Shown here piece by piece: positions 63,717 through 64,000 of a stretch of 64,000 bases of DNA (its first letter is position 1; each line of letters starts with the position of its first letter). The position numbers and the translations under genes are program-made. The stretch covers positions 5,525,501 through 5,589,500 of the forward strand of contig NC_135245.1 in NCBI RefSeq assembly GCF_947623445.1. The letters are read 5' to 3'. The notes below the pieces were generated by a model. The model saw only the letters and a list, made by a program, of their open reading frames with translations. It did no database searches and was not told where the DNA came from. This DNA comes from Clavelina lepadiformis. Its lineage: Eukaryota > Chordata > Ascidiacea > Aplousobranchia > Clavelinidae.

Positions 63717-63857
63717 ATGAACGTATTTGATGAGTCAATGATATTTCCACTTCCACCATGCAATAGCAAACAACCTGGGATTATCACAACGCTTCTCTAC
63801 AATGGATCTTGCTTCAAAGGTCACCAGAAAAGCAAGGGCAATTGCTATGACGTAGAG
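63717..63857 (+). CDS. GID4: GID4-like protein, first coding exon (gene continues past window)
   Basis: A 47-codon exon starting at ATG 63717 (in-frame TGA 12 nt upstream) and ending GACGTAGAG before a GT donor at 63858. The next in-frame codon pair is GTT TGA, so the gene must splice on. The peptide includes [29 protein letters not shown] and YDVE, matching the conserved N-terminal segment of vertebrate GID4/yeast Vid24 (QPG...[22 protein letters not shown] in human, from memory). GID4 is the substrate receptor of the CTLH/GID E3 ligase and recognises N-terminal proline degrons with a beta-barrel that begins here. Known vertebrate proteins have a longer N-terminus. An ATATAG just before the exon could be a cis- or trans-splice acceptor. 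Confidence 0.85.
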
Positions 63858-64000
63858 GTTTGACAATATGTTAAAGATAGTAAGAGAGATATATATACCT
63901 TTATTGAAATGAAAGAATTGTAAATTTTTTACAATGTTAATATGTTGCTATATTATACTACACTGTAAGTATATGTCAAATAATTGTAGAGGAAAATTTG

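Overview
This is nuclear DNA of an invertebrate chordate, most likely a solitary ascidian of the Ciona type. It is AT-rich, with short GT-AG introns and many small repeats. It carries one alpha-actinin gene with vertebrate-style alternative EF-hand exons, plus two FoxA/HNF3-type forkhead genes side by side. From memory, Ciona has such a pair, called FoxA-a and FoxA-b. The species call is inference. No rRNA, tRNA, CRISPR array or bacterial operon was seen.

Layout. Positions 1-5977 are non-coding upstream DNA. Positions 6086-18319 (+) hold a complete alpha-actinin gene. I could follow every exon with reading phase preserved, giving about 889 residues. It has two three-exon cassettes: three 86-nt variants of the end of the second CH domain, and three variants (84, 84 and 66 nt) of the first EF hand. 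A foldback-type transposon with 9-bp target duplications lies at 20818-21448. Positions 21867-25901 (+) hold a ten-exon gene for a CysK-type cysteine synthase with a likely mitochondrial presequence (371 residues). A gene-poor stretch of about 21 kb follows (26.4-47.1 kb). It holds an exact 215-bp tandem duplication and one possible 52-residue ORF. The two FoxA genes are intronless in their coding regions and divergently transcribed: FoxA-a-like at 47705-49384 (-) and FoxA-b-like at 55191-56624 (+), 5.8 kb apart. Positions 57-63.5 kb are rich in small DNA transposons: a hAT-type MITE with a perfect 8-bp target duplication, a GGTACC-rich inverted-repeat element, a decayed non-LTR retrotransposon piece, and one MITE nested inside another. 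The first coding exon of a GID4-like gene (CTLH/GID ubiquitin ligase substrate receptor) lies at 63717-63857 (+), and that gene runs off the window.

The genes do not form one pathway. The most informative features are the alpha-actinin cassettes, which could let a single gene make up to nine actin-binding/calcium-response combinations, and the asymmetric FoxA pair, in which one copy keeps the HNF3 C-terminal motifs and the other has lost them. All coordinates come from reading the sequence by hand. No database search was run.
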